Source of the DNA: JAOADN01 sp046155885
GTDB lineage: Bacteria > Pseudomonadota > Alphaproteobacteria > Rhodobacterales > Rhodobacteraceae
DNA length: 17,121 nucleotides
Direction: 5' to 3'
Assembly: GCA_046155885.1 (NCBI GenBank)
Contig: JBJXFU010000092.1
Coordinates: 1 to 17,121 of the forward strand
The position numbers and the translations under genes are program-made. Positions 1 to 6,710 of this stretch are shown in pieces; position 1 is the first letter of the stretch; each line of letters begins with the position of its first letter. The notes under the pieces were generated by a model that was not told the origin of the DNA, did not search any database, and saw only the letters and a list, made by a program, of their open reading frames with translations.

Positions 1-111
1 GCCGCAAGAACCTACGATGCCCTCTGGAAACAGGTCGGCAAAGTCTGCGACCTCTTCCTTCCGCAGGAATGCAAAAACTACTTCAGGGCCGCAGGATATG
101 GTCCGGATTAA
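1..111 (+). CDS. IS630-family transposase, C-terminal end only (5' part outside window)
   Basis: An open frame runs from base 1 to a TAA at 109-111 and encodes 36 residues, including ARTYDALWKQVGKVCDLF and a final ECKNYFRAAGYGPD. This is the typical C-terminal tail of IS630/Tc1-mariner DDE transposases, after the last catalytic acidic residue. Codon use (AGA, AGG, AAA, TAT) is less GC-biased than in the neighbouring genes, as expected for an insertion sequence. The catalytic core and left end lie outside the window, so whether the element is intact cannot be judged. The right terminal repeat should lie within a few tens of bases after the stop, but it cannot be delimited without the other end. 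Recognition is by family memory of this tail, not by a search. Confidence 0.75.
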   Translation, partial: AARTYDALWKQVGKVCDLFLPQECKNYFRAAGYGPD

Positions 112-180
112 AGGCGACTTGCTCTAATCCTACTGGCAGCGACCCTCTCTAGGGCGGTCGGGCGCCGCCCGGGTGGCTCT

Positions 181-202
181 CGCGGCTGTTCCGGGCAAGG
201 GG
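181..202 (+). repeat. Dispersed repeat, copy A
   Basis: The 22 bases at 181-202 match those at 6337-6358 with a single difference (CGCGGCT, then G or C, then TTCCGGGCAAGGGG). A CCGCCCGG block also lies 16 bases upstream of the core start here and 14 bases upstream in the other copy. Both copies are intergenic: this one follows the IS end, the other follows mfd. It may be a dispersed intergenic element or a terminator-related motif. Confidence 0.6.
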
Positions 203-219
203 GGAGGGGGAGGGTGGGG
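199..219 (+). other. G-quadruplex motif
   Basis: Four guanine runs (6, 5, 3 and 4 G) are separated by single bases (A, A, T). This fits the canonical G-quadruplex pattern with 1-nt loops, the most stable parallel type. A purine-rich tail (AGGAAGAAAGAAAG) follows. On the minus strand this lies downstream of the small secreted-protein gene, where it would appear as a C-rich RNA. The plus strand would carry the quadruplex. Confidence 0.7.
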
Positions 220-263
220 CAGGAAGAAAGAAAGCCGCAGTAACCGGCAAGAAGGGTTTTCCC

Positions 264-397
264 GCCCCGACCAGGTCCCCATGGTCTCTTCCACCCAGAC
301 CGGCACCACCCGGCTCGCCGGCCCGAACCGTGCCTCGTCGAACATCCGCGCCCCGGCCGGGGGTTCGAGGTTCAGCCCGACCGTCCGCGCGCCGGCG
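264..397 (-). pseudogene. Coding-like remnant without its own start
   Basis: Read on the minus strand just past the stop of the 398-700 gene, one frame gives protein-like residues (RTVGLNLEPPAGARMFDEAR, then FGPASRVVPVWVEETMGTW). Third positions are almost all G or C until about 264. The frame then degenerates into arginine- and proline-rich translation over the G-quadruplex and dispersed repeat. No start with a ribosome binding site is visible, and the frame extends leftward only by overlapping the upstream gene out of frame. It may be the 3' remnant of a gene damaged by deletion or by the IS event, or a very short gene starting at the internal ATG (MFDEARFG). The family was not recognised. 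Confidence 0.35.
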
Positions 398-700
398 TCA
401 GCCCGAGCAGACCATCTCGGCCGCCTCGCCGAAGTCCGAATAGCGCTGCCAGAAGGCATCCGAGGTATCGCTGTCGCTGAGCTTGACGCGCTGGGCGGCT
501 TCGGGGTCTTCGAAGAACCGGGCCGCGAGCCGCTGGTCGGTGGTGCTCAGGGTCACGTCCGCCACCTGCTGGATGCACAGGCACACCGCCCGCGTCGCCG
601 CGTCCCGCCCCGAGGTCAGGCAGGCCTCCCCGATCGGCCCGGCGGCCGCGGGGCAGGCGAACAACGTCGCGGCCAGGGCCGCGGTCACACATCTCGGCAT
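398..700 (-). CDS. Small secreted four-cysteine protein (Rhodobacteraceae family often named 'arginine transporter')
   Basis: The product has 100 residues. Residues 1-20 form a Sec signal peptide (MPRCVTAALAATLFACPAAA, then G). The mature part has Cys27, Cys40, Cys42 and Cys98 and the segments IGEACLTSGRD, CLCIQQVADVTLS and AARFFEDPEAAQ. This resembles a conserved family of small periplasmic proteins in Rhodobacteraceae databases that carries the unverified name 'arginine transporter'; no transport function can be inferred from sequence. The ATG at 700 is preferred over an in-frame GTG at 724 because GGGGAAG lies about 5 nt upstream of it. The four cysteines suggest disulfides or a metal site. 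It is monocistronic on this strand unless the remnant downstream was once its partner. Confidence 0.75.
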   Translation of the reverse strand: MPRCVTAALAATLFACPAAAGPIGEACLTSGRDAATRAVCLCIQQVADVTLSTTDQRLAARFFEDPEAAQRVKLSDSDTSDAFWQRYSDFGEAAEMVCSG

Positions 701-855
701 CGCTCTTCCCCTTCCCGTCGGCACCCGCCCCCGTTGTCCGGAGGTCCGGCCTTTCGCTCGATACGGGCGGCACTATGCCGAAACCCGCGACCGTTTTCAA
801 CGGGTTGCGGCCGGGTCGTCCGGAAGGGTCCCAATCCGGGGCGACGGAAGGTCTC

Positions 856-1053
856 TCAGCGCGTCAGCAGTGCAGGGTAGCCCTCGGCCGCCAGCGCGTT
901 GCGGATCGCTTCGGCCGGGGCGGTCGACACCACTTCGGCGGTCTTCGCCGCAAGGTCGACGCGGACATCGGCGGCGCTGTCGAGGTCGATGATGGTCTTC
1001 TCCACCGTCGCCTTGCAATGCGCGCAACTCATGTCCGGGATCGAGAATTTCAT
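856..1053 (-). CDS. copZ: Heavy-metal-associated (HMA) domain protein, CopZ-like metal chaperone
   Basis: This 65-residue protein is a single HMA domain with the metal-binding loop MSCAHC (Met8, Cys10, Cys13) and the usual ferredoxin-like pattern (KFSIPDMSC, TVEKTIIDL, VRVDLAAKTAEV, IRNALAAEGYPA). Such proteins bind Cu(I) in the cytoplasm and pass it to P-type ATPases; a role with another soft metal cannot be excluded. The ATG at 1053 has AGGGG about 9 nt upstream. It is the last gene of the minus-strand set, 50 bp after piuC. No copper ATPase is in the window. The gene symbol is assigned from domain and size only. Confidence 0.85.
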   Translation of the reverse strand: MKFSIPDMSCAHCKATVEKTIIDLDSAADVRVDLAAKTAEVVSTAPAEAIRNALAAEGYPALLTR

Positions 1054-1103
1054 TCCGTGCGCCCCTGCCGATGGATGAACATGTATGAAGACTGCCGCCG
1101 GGG

Positions 1104-1760
1104 TCAAGACGCCCACATGCGGAGCAGGTTCGACCGGCTGCGCTGCAGGCGGTGAAGCTGGCCCCGGTCCGCCGCGCCCGCCGCCTCGGCCGCGATCGCC
1201 GCGTCGAGGTCGAAGAGGATTTCGCGCCGGCCCGGATCGCGGACCCAACTGGTGATCCACCCGACCACCGCCAGCCGCTCGCCCCGTGTCACCGGCTCGA
1301 CCCGGTGAAGCCTGTCCGACGGGTAGAGGATGGCCTGGCCCGCGTTCAGCCGGATCGCCTGTTCGTCGATCCGGCCGGCGATGACCAGTTCGCCCCCATC
1401 ATAGCCCGAGGGCGGCGACAGGAAGAGTGTGAACGAAAGGTCCGTCCGCCCGCCCGCGATCAGCGCGTCGTCCACATGCGTGCCATAGGCCTGCCCGCCG
1501 GCGTAGCGCGATACCGCAAGGCGGGGAAAGGCCCTGGGGCGCCCGGCGGATTGCACGACCGGGTGCGCGCGCATCGCCGCCTCGACCTTCGCCAGAACCG
1601 CATCGCGCGCGGGCGAAGGCGCGGCCTGGGCGTTGCGCTTGACCTCCCGCGCCAGCGGGCCGGCGGTCTTCGCGCCGTCTTCGAAATCCAGCCCGGCGGC
1701 GGCTTCCGTCAGGGCGGCCAGGGTCGGGGCGTCGAAAAGCCCGTCGATCAGATGGATCAT
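1104..1760 (-). CDS. piuC: PiuC/YbiX-type Fe(II)/2-oxoglutarate-dependent hydroxylase
   Basis: The 218-residue product is close to the usual length of about 225 for the PKHD-type hydroxylase family. The double-stranded beta-helix metal ligands are visible as H95-x-D97 in AYGTHVDDAL and distal H152 in LHRVEPVTRGERLA, with R162 placed to bind the co-substrate. Other family signatures are KRNAQ, SRYAGG, TDLSFTLFLS, YDGGELVI and ILFDLDAAI. PiuC genes commonly sit beside TonB-dependent iron-siderophore receptors and are iron-regulated; the natural substrate is unknown. The last 30 residues are basic and poorly conserved. The start lies 5 bp after the stop of the Tat-signal gene with no clear ribosome binding site, suggesting translational coupling in one operon. 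Confidence 0.9.
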   Translation of the reverse strand: MIHLIDGLFDAPTLAALTEAAAGLDFEDGAKTAGPLAREVKRNAQAAPSPARDAVLAKVEAAMRAHPVVQSAGRPRAFPRLAVSRYAGGQAYGTHVDDALIAGGRTDLSFTLFLSPPSGYDGGELVIAGRIDEQAIRLNAGQAILYPSDRLHRVEPVTRGERLAVVGWITSWVRDPGRREILFDLDAAIAAEAAGAADRGQLHRLQRSRSNLLRMWAS

Positions 1761-1765
1761 CGCGG

Positions 1766-2566
1766 TCAGGGCCTGGTCAGCGAGTAGGCCGCCAGTTCGA
1801 TCCGGGCAGCAGCGCCGTAGAAGATGTCGGCACCGCCCGACACTGCGTCCGCATCCGCCCCCGGCAGCGCGGCCGCGAGCGGTTCAAGTGCCCTCAGCGC
1901 CGCCGCGCCGAAGGCGGCGGCCTTCGGGTCGGGGGCGGCCGACAAGTCTGAGGCGATCCGGACGGCTGCCTGAACGTAGCCCCAGGCATCGCGGTATTCC
2001 TGCGGATCGGTGACCTTGCCCGCCGCCACGCCCGCCTCGAAATCCGCGCCCGCGTCGCGGACCAGAAGCTCGACCGCCTTGGCCAGATCGGTCGGGGCCG
2101 CCCCGGCCCGCGCCACCGCGATGGCATCGGCCAAAGACTCCGCCGCCGCCGTCATCGCCGCCGCGTCGCCGCCTTTCGTCACCGCGTTCCCGAAGGTGTC
2201 CGCCCGATCCGCGAACGCGGCGATCCCGTGCCTGGCGAAGCCGGCTTCGAAGGCTTCGTAGTCGGCGTGGCCGGTCGCGGCGAGGTGTTCCTGTGCCACC
2301 GCTCCCTTGCCCGCGGTCGCGAGCGCCGCGACGATCAGGGCCTGCGCCTCATACTGGCCAAGCGCGAAAAGGAAACCCGCCTCGCCCGCCTCGCCCTCGC
2401 CCGGACCGGCTTCGGGTGCCGCGCCCTCCCCGCCTTCGCCTCCCTCGCCGCCAGCGGTCTGCGCGAAGATCGGGCGCGCGGCCGAGGCGCCGATGGCGAG
2501 GACCGAAGCGGCGATCAGGCTGCGCCGGGCGATGAAGGGTCCGTGTCTGGACGTGTCGTCGGGCAT
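1766..2566 (-). CDS. Tat-exported alanine-rich helical protein of unknown function, piuC partner
   Basis: The product has 266 residues. The N-terminus has a twin-arginine signal (ARRSLIAAS, arginines 14-15, hydrophobic to about 29, likely cleavage near the FAQT segment at 35-37). A Gly/Glu-rich linker follows (about 38-62), then an alanine-rich, probably all-helical domain with motifs such as FLFALGQYEAQALIVAALA and DPQEYRDAWGYVQAAVRIAS. The family was not named with confidence. Tat export suggests folding, possibly with a cofactor, before secretion, and linkage to piuC suggests an iron-related periplasmic role; both are inferences. The ATG at 2566 is chosen because AGGGG lies 9 nt upstream and the Tat signal begins there. 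An in-frame ATG at 2602 falls inside the -10 element and can be dismissed. Confidence 0.8.
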   Translation of the reverse strand: MPDDTSRHGPFIARRSLIAASVLAIGASAARPIFAQTAGGEGGEGGEGAAPEAGPGEGEAGEAGFLFALGQYEAQALIVAALATAGKGAVAQEHLAATGHADYEAFEAGFARHGIAAFADRADTFGNAVTKGGDAAAMTAAAESLADAIAVARAGAAPTDLAKAVELLVRDAGADFEAGVAAGKVTDPQEYRDAWGYVQAAVRIASDLSAAPDPKAAAFGAAALRALEPLAAALPGADADAVSGGADIFYGAAARIELAAYSLTRP

Positions 2567-2598
2567 GATGGCCACCCCTGTTTCGCTGATCGCGGACA

Positions 2599-2627
2599 GC
2601 AATAGGAAGCGGGCGCGGCAATGTCAA
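2599..2627 (-). promoter_or_regulatory. Sigma-70-type promoter for the Tat protein/piuC/copZ unit
   Basis: On the minus strand a perfect -35 TTGACA (2627-2622) is followed by a 17-bp spacer and a -10 TATTGC (2604-2599). Transcription would begin near 2592, giving a leader of about 26 nt before the ATG at 2566. No clear Fur, Irr or RirA box was recognised around it, so iron control is not shown by the sequence. Confidence 0.65.
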
Positions 2628-2785
2628 AGCGTTTCAGTCGGGAATTGCCGCCCTCCGGCGCTCCCCCCCTCGCGGCCGGTCCCGACCGGACAGGCGATCG
2701 CCGCCAGCGCGGCCGGTGCGGCGCGGGGCCGGCGGCCCAGAGGGTGACGCACGGCCGCCGGGCACGCCCCTTTGGCGGCCGGAGG

Positions 2786-2813
2786 TTGACTCCGCCCCGG
2801 CACGGGGTATCTG
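2786..2813 (+). promoter_or_regulatory. Possible mfd promoter close to the start codon
   Basis: TTGACT at 2786-2791 (5 of 6 to the -35 consensus) and TATCTG at 2808-2813 (only TAT matches the -10) are 16 bp apart. Initiation about 7 nt later would fall near 2820, two bases before the mfd ATG, giving a leaderless mRNA. This fits the lack of any ribosome binding site before that ATG. An 8-bp inverted repeat (2752-2759 and 2774-2781) lies immediately upstream. Confidence 0.35.
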
Positions 2814-2821
2814 ACGCGCGC

Positions 2822-5800
2822 ATGGCGGCCCCCTTCGACCAGATCACGCTCTCCGGCGCGCCCGAAGGGTTCGACGCACGCCTGCTGGCCGCCGAAATGG
2901 CCAGGACCGGGCGCACCGTCATCCACGTCGCGCGCGACGACCGGCGGCTCGAGGCGATGCAGGTCGCGCTTGCCTGCTTCGCGCCCGAAGTTCCCGTCCT
3001 GACCTTCCCGGCCTGGGACTGCCTGCCCTTCGACCGCGTCTCGCCCAACCCCGGGATCAGCGCGGCTCGCATGGCGACGCTGGCCGCCCTGGCGCGGGGG
3101 CTGGCGGCGCCGGTCGCGCTGCTGACGACGCTGAACGCGGCCACCCAGCGGGTGCCGGCGCATGAGGTGATCCGGGGCGCGAGCTTCTCGGCGAAGGTCG
3201 GCACCCGGGTGGACGAGGCGGGCCTGCGCCGGTTCCTCGCCCGCATGGGTTTTTCGCAGACCTCGACGGTGTCCGAACCCGGCGACTACGCGGTGCGCGG
3301 CGGCATCGTCGACATCTTCCCGCCGGGCGAGGGCGGCCCGGTCCGGCTGGACTTCTTCGGGGACGTGCTCGAAGGCGCGCGCCGGTTCGACGCGGCCACG
3401 CAGCGGACGACCGAGAAGCTGACGGCGGTAGACCTTGCGCCAGCCTCGGAGGTGATCCTGGACGAGGCCGCGATCACCCGCTTCCGGCAGAGCTACCGGA
3501 TCGAGTTCGGGGCGGCGGGCACCGACGACCCGCTTTACGAAGCGGTCAGCGCGGGGCGCAAGCACCAGGGGATGGAACACTGGCTGCCCTTCTTCCACGA
3601 CCGGCTCGAAACGCTTCTCGACTATCTGCCCGGCGCGGGCGCGATGCTCGACGATCAGGTGACGCCCGCCCGCCTGGCGCGGTGGGGGGGGATCGAGGAT
3701 CAGTACGACGTGCGCAGCGAGGCGATGACGCGCAAGGGCGCGATGGAGTCGGTCTACAAGCCCTGCCCGCCGGGGCTTCTCTACCTGGACGAGGCGGGCT
3801 GGCAGGGCGCGGTCGCCGGGCGCCGGGTGATCCAGCTGAACCCGCTGCCGCAGCCGACCGGCCCCGGCGTGCTCGATGCCGGCGGCCGCATCGGGCGGAA
3901 CTTCGCGCCGGAACGCCAGCTCGAGAACGTGAGCCTGTTCGGCGCGATGGCCGACCACATCCGCGCGAATCTGAAGGACGGCCCGGTGATGGTCGCCTCC
4001 TACTCCGAAGGCGCGCGGGAACGGCTCGGCGGGCTGCTGGAGGACGAAGGGCTGAAGGGCGCGGCCCTGATCCGCGACATCCGGGGAATCGGCGCGGGGC
4101 TGTCGCTCGCCGTCCTCGCGCTGGAACAGGGGTTCGAGGCGCCCTGGCAGGGGGCGGGGCCGAAAGGCCGGCTGACCGTCATCTCGGAACAGGACGTGCT
4201 GGGCGAACGTCTGATCCGCTCGCCCAAGAAGCGGCGCAAGGCTGAGAACTTCCTGACCGAGGCGAATTCGCTGACCCCGGGCGATCTGGTCGTGCATGTC
4301 GATCACGGCGTCGGCCGCTACATGGGGCTGGAAACGATCACCGCGCTTGGTGCGCCGCATGACTGCGTGCATCTGGAATATGCGGGCGGCGACCGGCTTT
4401 ACCTGCCGGTCGAGAATATCGAGCTGCTCAGCCGCTTCGGGCATGAAGAGGGGCTTCTGGATCGCCTCGGCGGCGGCGCCTGGCAGGCCCGCAAGGCGCG
4501 GCTGAAGGAACGCATCCGGCAGATCGCCGAACGGCTGATGCGGGTGGCGGCGGAACGTGCGCTGCGCCACGCGCCGATCCTCGAAGCCCCGCACCACGAA
4601 TGGGACGCCTTCGCGGCGCGCTTTCCCTATCAGGAGACCGATGACCAGCTGACCGCCATCGCCGATGTGGTGCAGGACCTGACCTCGGGCGCGCCGATGG
4701 ACCGGCTGATCGTCGGCGACGTGGGTTTCGGCAAGACCGAGGTGGCGATGCGCGCCGCCTTCGCCGCCGCCATGTCGGGGGTGCAGGTGGCGGTCATCGC
4801 GCCGACGACGCTGCTGGCGCGCCAGCACTTCAAGACCTTCTCCGACCGCTTCCGGGGCACCGCCGTCACCGTCCGCACGCTTTCGCGCTTCGTTGCGTCG
4901 CGCGAGGCGGACCTGACGCGGGCGGGGCTGGCCGAAGGCACGGTGGATATCGTCATCGGCACCCATGCGGTGCTGGCCAAGTCGGTCAAGTTCCGCAACC
5001 TCGGGCTTCTGGTCATCGACGAGGAACAGCACTTCGGCGTCACTCACAAGGAACGCCTGAAAGAGATGCGCAGCGAAATCCACGTCCTGACGCTGACCGC
5101 CACGCCGATCCCGCGCACGCTGCAGCTTTCGCTCACCGGGGTGCGCGAGCTTTCAATCATCGGCACCCCGCCGGTGGACCGCCTCGCCATCCGCACCTAT
5201 GTCAGCGAATTCGACAGCGTCACGGTCCGCGAGGCGCTGCTGCGCGAACATTACCGGGGCGGGCAGTCCTTCTACGTCGTCCCGCGCATCGCCGACCTGC
5301 CCGAGATCGAGGATTTCCTGCGCGACCAGGTGCCCGAGGTCAGTTATGTTGTGGCGCACGGGCAAATGCCGGCGGGCGGGCTCGATGACCGCATGAACGC
5401 CTTCTACGACGGCAAGTTCGACGTGCTTCTGTCCACCTCCATTGTCGAAAGCGGGCTCGACATCCCGACCGCGAACACGATGGTCATTCACCGCGCTGAC
5501 ATGTTCGGCCTGGCCCAGCTTTACCAGATCAGGGGCCGGGTCGGGCGGGCCAAGGTGCGCGCCTATGCCTATCTGACGACGAAGCCCCGCGCGCCGCTGA
5601 CGCCGGCCGCGCAGAAACGGCTCAGGCTGCTGGGCAGCCTCGACAGCCTCGGCGCGGGGTTCTCGCTTGCGTCCCAGGACCTCGACCTGCGGGGTGCCGG
5701 GAACCTTCTGGGCGAGGAACAGTCGGGCCACATCCGCGAAGTGGGCTACGAGCTTTACCAGGCGATGCTGGAAGAGACGATCGCCAGGCTCAAGTCGGGC

Positions 5801-6289
5801 GAGTTGCAGGAAGGGCTCGATGGCGACGGCGACTGGTCGCCGACGATCAACCTCGGCGTGCCGGTGATGATCCCGGAAAGCTATGTCGCCGATCTCGACG
5901 TGCGGCTGGGGCTGTACCGGCGGTTGTCGCAGCTTTCCGGCAAGGTCGAGTTCGAGGGCTTCGCGGCCGAGCTGATCGACCGGTTCGGGCCCCTGCCACG
6001 CGAGGTGGGCACGCTTCTGAACGTCATCCGCATCAAGGCCACCTGCCGCAAGGCGGGCATCGCGCGGCTCGATGCCGGGCCGAAGGGGGCGACCGTGCAG
6101 TTCCACCGCGACAAGTTCGCCAATCCGGCGGGCCTCGTGGCCTTCCTGCAGGAACGGAAGGGCGTGGCCCGCGTGCGCGACAACAAGGTGGTCTTTCTGG
6201 CCGACTGGCCGACCGAGGCTGACCGGGTGAAGGGCGCCTTCCAGATCGCGCGGGACCTTGCGCAGAAGGCGGCCGAAGCCCCGGTCTGA
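2822..6289 (+). CDS. mfd: Transcription-repair coupling factor Mfd
   Basis: The 1155-residue product matches the usual Mfd length (about 1150). It is a cytoplasmic DNA translocase that removes RNA polymerase stalled at lesions and recruits UvrA. In order are a UvrB-homology N-terminus (FPAWDCLPFDRVSPN near 60-75), the RNA-polymerase-interacting region starting about 484 (LTPGDLVVHVDHGVGRY), a superfamily 2 helicase motor with Walker A GDVGFGKTE at 632-640, DEEQ box at 733-736, TATPIPRT at 759-766 and QIRGRVGR at about 902-909, and a C-terminal TRCF domain. The frame is open 201 bases further upstream, but that part translates to arginine-rich sequence unlike Mfd. The ATG at 2822 (MAAPFDQI) is therefore chosen. 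It is divergent from the Tat/piuC unit, and no frameshift or missing motif was seen. Confidence 0.97.
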   Translation: MAAPFDQITLSGAPEGFDARLLAAEMARTGRTVIHVARDDRRLEAMQVALACFAPEVPVLTFPAWDCLPFDRVSPNPGISAARMATLAALARGLAAPVALLTTLNAATQRVPAHEVIRGASFSAKVGTRVDEAGLRRFLARMGFSQTSTVSEPGDYAVRGGIVDIFPPGEGGPVRLDFFGDVLEGARRFDAATQRTTEKLTAVDLAPASEVILDEAAITRFRQSYRIEFGAAGTDDPLYEAVSAGRKHQGMEHWLPFFHDRLETLLDYLPGAGAMLDDQVTPARLARWGGIEDQYDVRSEAMTRKGAMESVYKPCPPGLLYLDEAGWQGAVAGRRVIQLNPLPQPTGPGVLDAGGRIGRNFAPERQLENVSLFGAMADHIRANLKDGPVMVASYSEGARERLGGLLEDEGLKGAALIRDIRGIGAGLSLAVLALEQGFEAPWQGAGPKGRLTVISEQDVLGERLIRSPKKRRKAENFLTEANSLTPGDLVVHVDHGVGRYMGLETITALGAPHDCVHLEYAGGDRLYLPVENIELLSRFGHEEGLLDRLGGGAWQARKARLKERIRQIAERLMRVAAERALRHAPILEAPHHEWDAFAARFPYQETDDQLTAIADVVQDLTSGAPMDRLIVGDVGFGKTEVAMRAAFAAAMSGVQVAVIAPTTLLARQHFKTFSDRFRGTAVTVRTLSRFVASREADLTRAGLAEGTVDIVIGTHAVLAKSVKFRNLGLLVIDEEQHFGVTHKERLKEMRSEIHVLTLTATPIPRTLQLSLTGVRELSIIGTPPVDRLAIRTYVSEFDSVTVREALLREHYRGGQSFYVVPRIADLPEIEDFLRDQVPEVSYVVAHGQMPAGGLDDRMNAFYDGKFDVLLSTSIVESGLDIPTANTMVIHRADMFGLAQLYQIRGRVGRAKVRAYAYLTTKPRAPLTPAAQKRLRLLGSLDSLGAGFSLASQDLDLRGAGNLLGEEQSGHIREVGYELYQAMLEETIARLKSGELQEGLDGDGDWSPTINLGVPVMIPESYVADLDVRLGLYRRLSQLSGKVEFEGFAAELIDRFGPLPREVGTLLNVIRIKATCRKAGIARLDAGPKGATVQFHRDKFANPAGLVAFLQERKGVARVRDNKVVFLADWPTEADRVKGAFQIARDLAQKAAEAPV

Positions 6290-6290
6290 A

Positions 6291-6314
6291 GCGGGATGTC
6301 CCTTCCGGAAACGC
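6291..6314 (+). repeat. Post-stop motif, copy 1 (after mfd)
   Basis: GCGGGATGTCCC followed directly by TTCCGGAAACGC begins two bases after the mfd stop codon. Nearly the same motif begins one base after the cpaA stop at 16931. The GGG/CCC pairing and following pyrimidines suggest a weak terminator, but this copy's stem is only 3-4 bp. Confidence 0.45.
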
Positions 6315-6336
6315 TGCGGGCTCCGCCCGGCCGCTT

Positions 6337-6358
6337 CGCGGCTCTTCCGGGCAAGGGG
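6337..6358 (+). repeat. Dispersed repeat, copy B
   Basis: This stretch matches 181-202 at 21 of 22 positions. It follows a CCGCCCGG block (6323-6330) and leads into another G-rich run, which here lacks the fourth clean G-tract needed for a canonical quadruplex. Confidence 0.6.
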
Positions 6359-6421
6359 AGCGGTGGGGGTGAAGCACCAGAGCGTCGTCCGATCTTCCTG
6401 AATCGCGCAGCTTCCTTTCTT

Positions 6422-6449
6422 GCCCGAATAGGCCAGTGCCTATTCGGGC
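6422..6449 (+). terminator. Strong hairpin 1 downstream of mfd
   Basis: The arms GCCCGAATAGGC (6422-6433) and GCCTATTCGGGC (6438-6449) are perfectly complementary over 12 bp with a 4-nt loop (CAGT). No T-run follows; the next bases start a second hairpin. It could block 3' exonucleases or help end transcription from mfd. The RNA role is inferred. Confidence 0.55.
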
Positions 6450-6479
6450 CGCATCCGCCCGTGCGGGGGGGCGGATGCG
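6450..6479 (+). terminator. Strong hairpin 2, abutting hairpin 1
   Basis: The arms CGCATCCGCCC (6450-6460) and GGGCGGATGCG (6469-6479) pair perfectly over 11 bp around an 8-nt loop. It begins one base after hairpin 1 ends. The pair may act as a bidirectional or tandem terminator, or be a REP-like element. No U-tract follows on the plus strand. Confidence 0.5.
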
Positions 6480-6583
6480 TCTCACGACGCCTCCGCCGGG
6501 GCGGACGCGGCCCTCAGTCGCGGATCGGTCCAGGCCGCACCCCCCTTGCCCTGCGGCTTGCGCCTCCGGGCAACCGGCATGGC

Positions 6584-6604
6584 CGACCTGCCACTGGCAG
6601 GTCG
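6584..6604. other. Nine-bp inverted repeat with 3-nt loop
   Basis: CGACCTGCC (6584-6592) and GGCAGGTCG (6596-6604) flank ACT. It could form a compact hairpin in RNA of either strand or be a protein-binding dyad. Its function is unknown. Confidence 0.5.
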
Positions 6605-6692
6605 TCTGATCATGCCGGGAAACATGGGACGTTCGATCTGGTCGGGTTCTGCATTAAGAAAGCGAAACGCTTTGCCGTTAACCTGGCCCGAA

Positions 6693-6710
6693 GCCATACG
6701 ATCGTATGGC
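6693..6710. promoter_or_regulatory. 18-bp perfect palindrome, copy 1
   Basis: GCCATACGATCGTATGGC is a perfect 18-bp dyad, identical to 17031-17048. Size and symmetry fit the binding site of a dimeric regulator such as a LuxR-type protein, whose known boxes are dyads of 18-20 bp. No binding is shown. Confidence 0.6.

Larger units (their letters stand above)
112..397. other. Gene-poor stretch between IS end and small secreted-protein gene
   Basis: No complete gene is supported here. The stretch should hold the right end of the IS630 element, then a GC-rich segment shared with the region after mfd (core 181-202), a G-quadruplex motif (199-219), a purine-rich run to about 235, and a minus-strand coding-like remnant (about 264-397). 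A long plus-strand open frame crossing it has low-complexity, arginine-rich translation and is not credible. Confidence 0.6.

Noticed and set aside
173..880. Plus-strand open frame covering the left intergenic region
   Set aside because: It begins in the G-rich repeat and lies opposite the signal-peptide gene at 398-700. Translation is low-complexity.
2621..2821. N-terminal extension of mfd by 67 residues
   Set aside because: The extension is arginine/proline-rich, overlaps the divergent promoter and would exceed normal Mfd length.
2624..5083. Long minus-strand open frame opposite mfd
   Set aside because: Mfd motifs on the plus strand are unequivocal. The antisense translation is Arg/Pro/Ala/Gln-rich with no motifs, as expected from high-GC codon bias.
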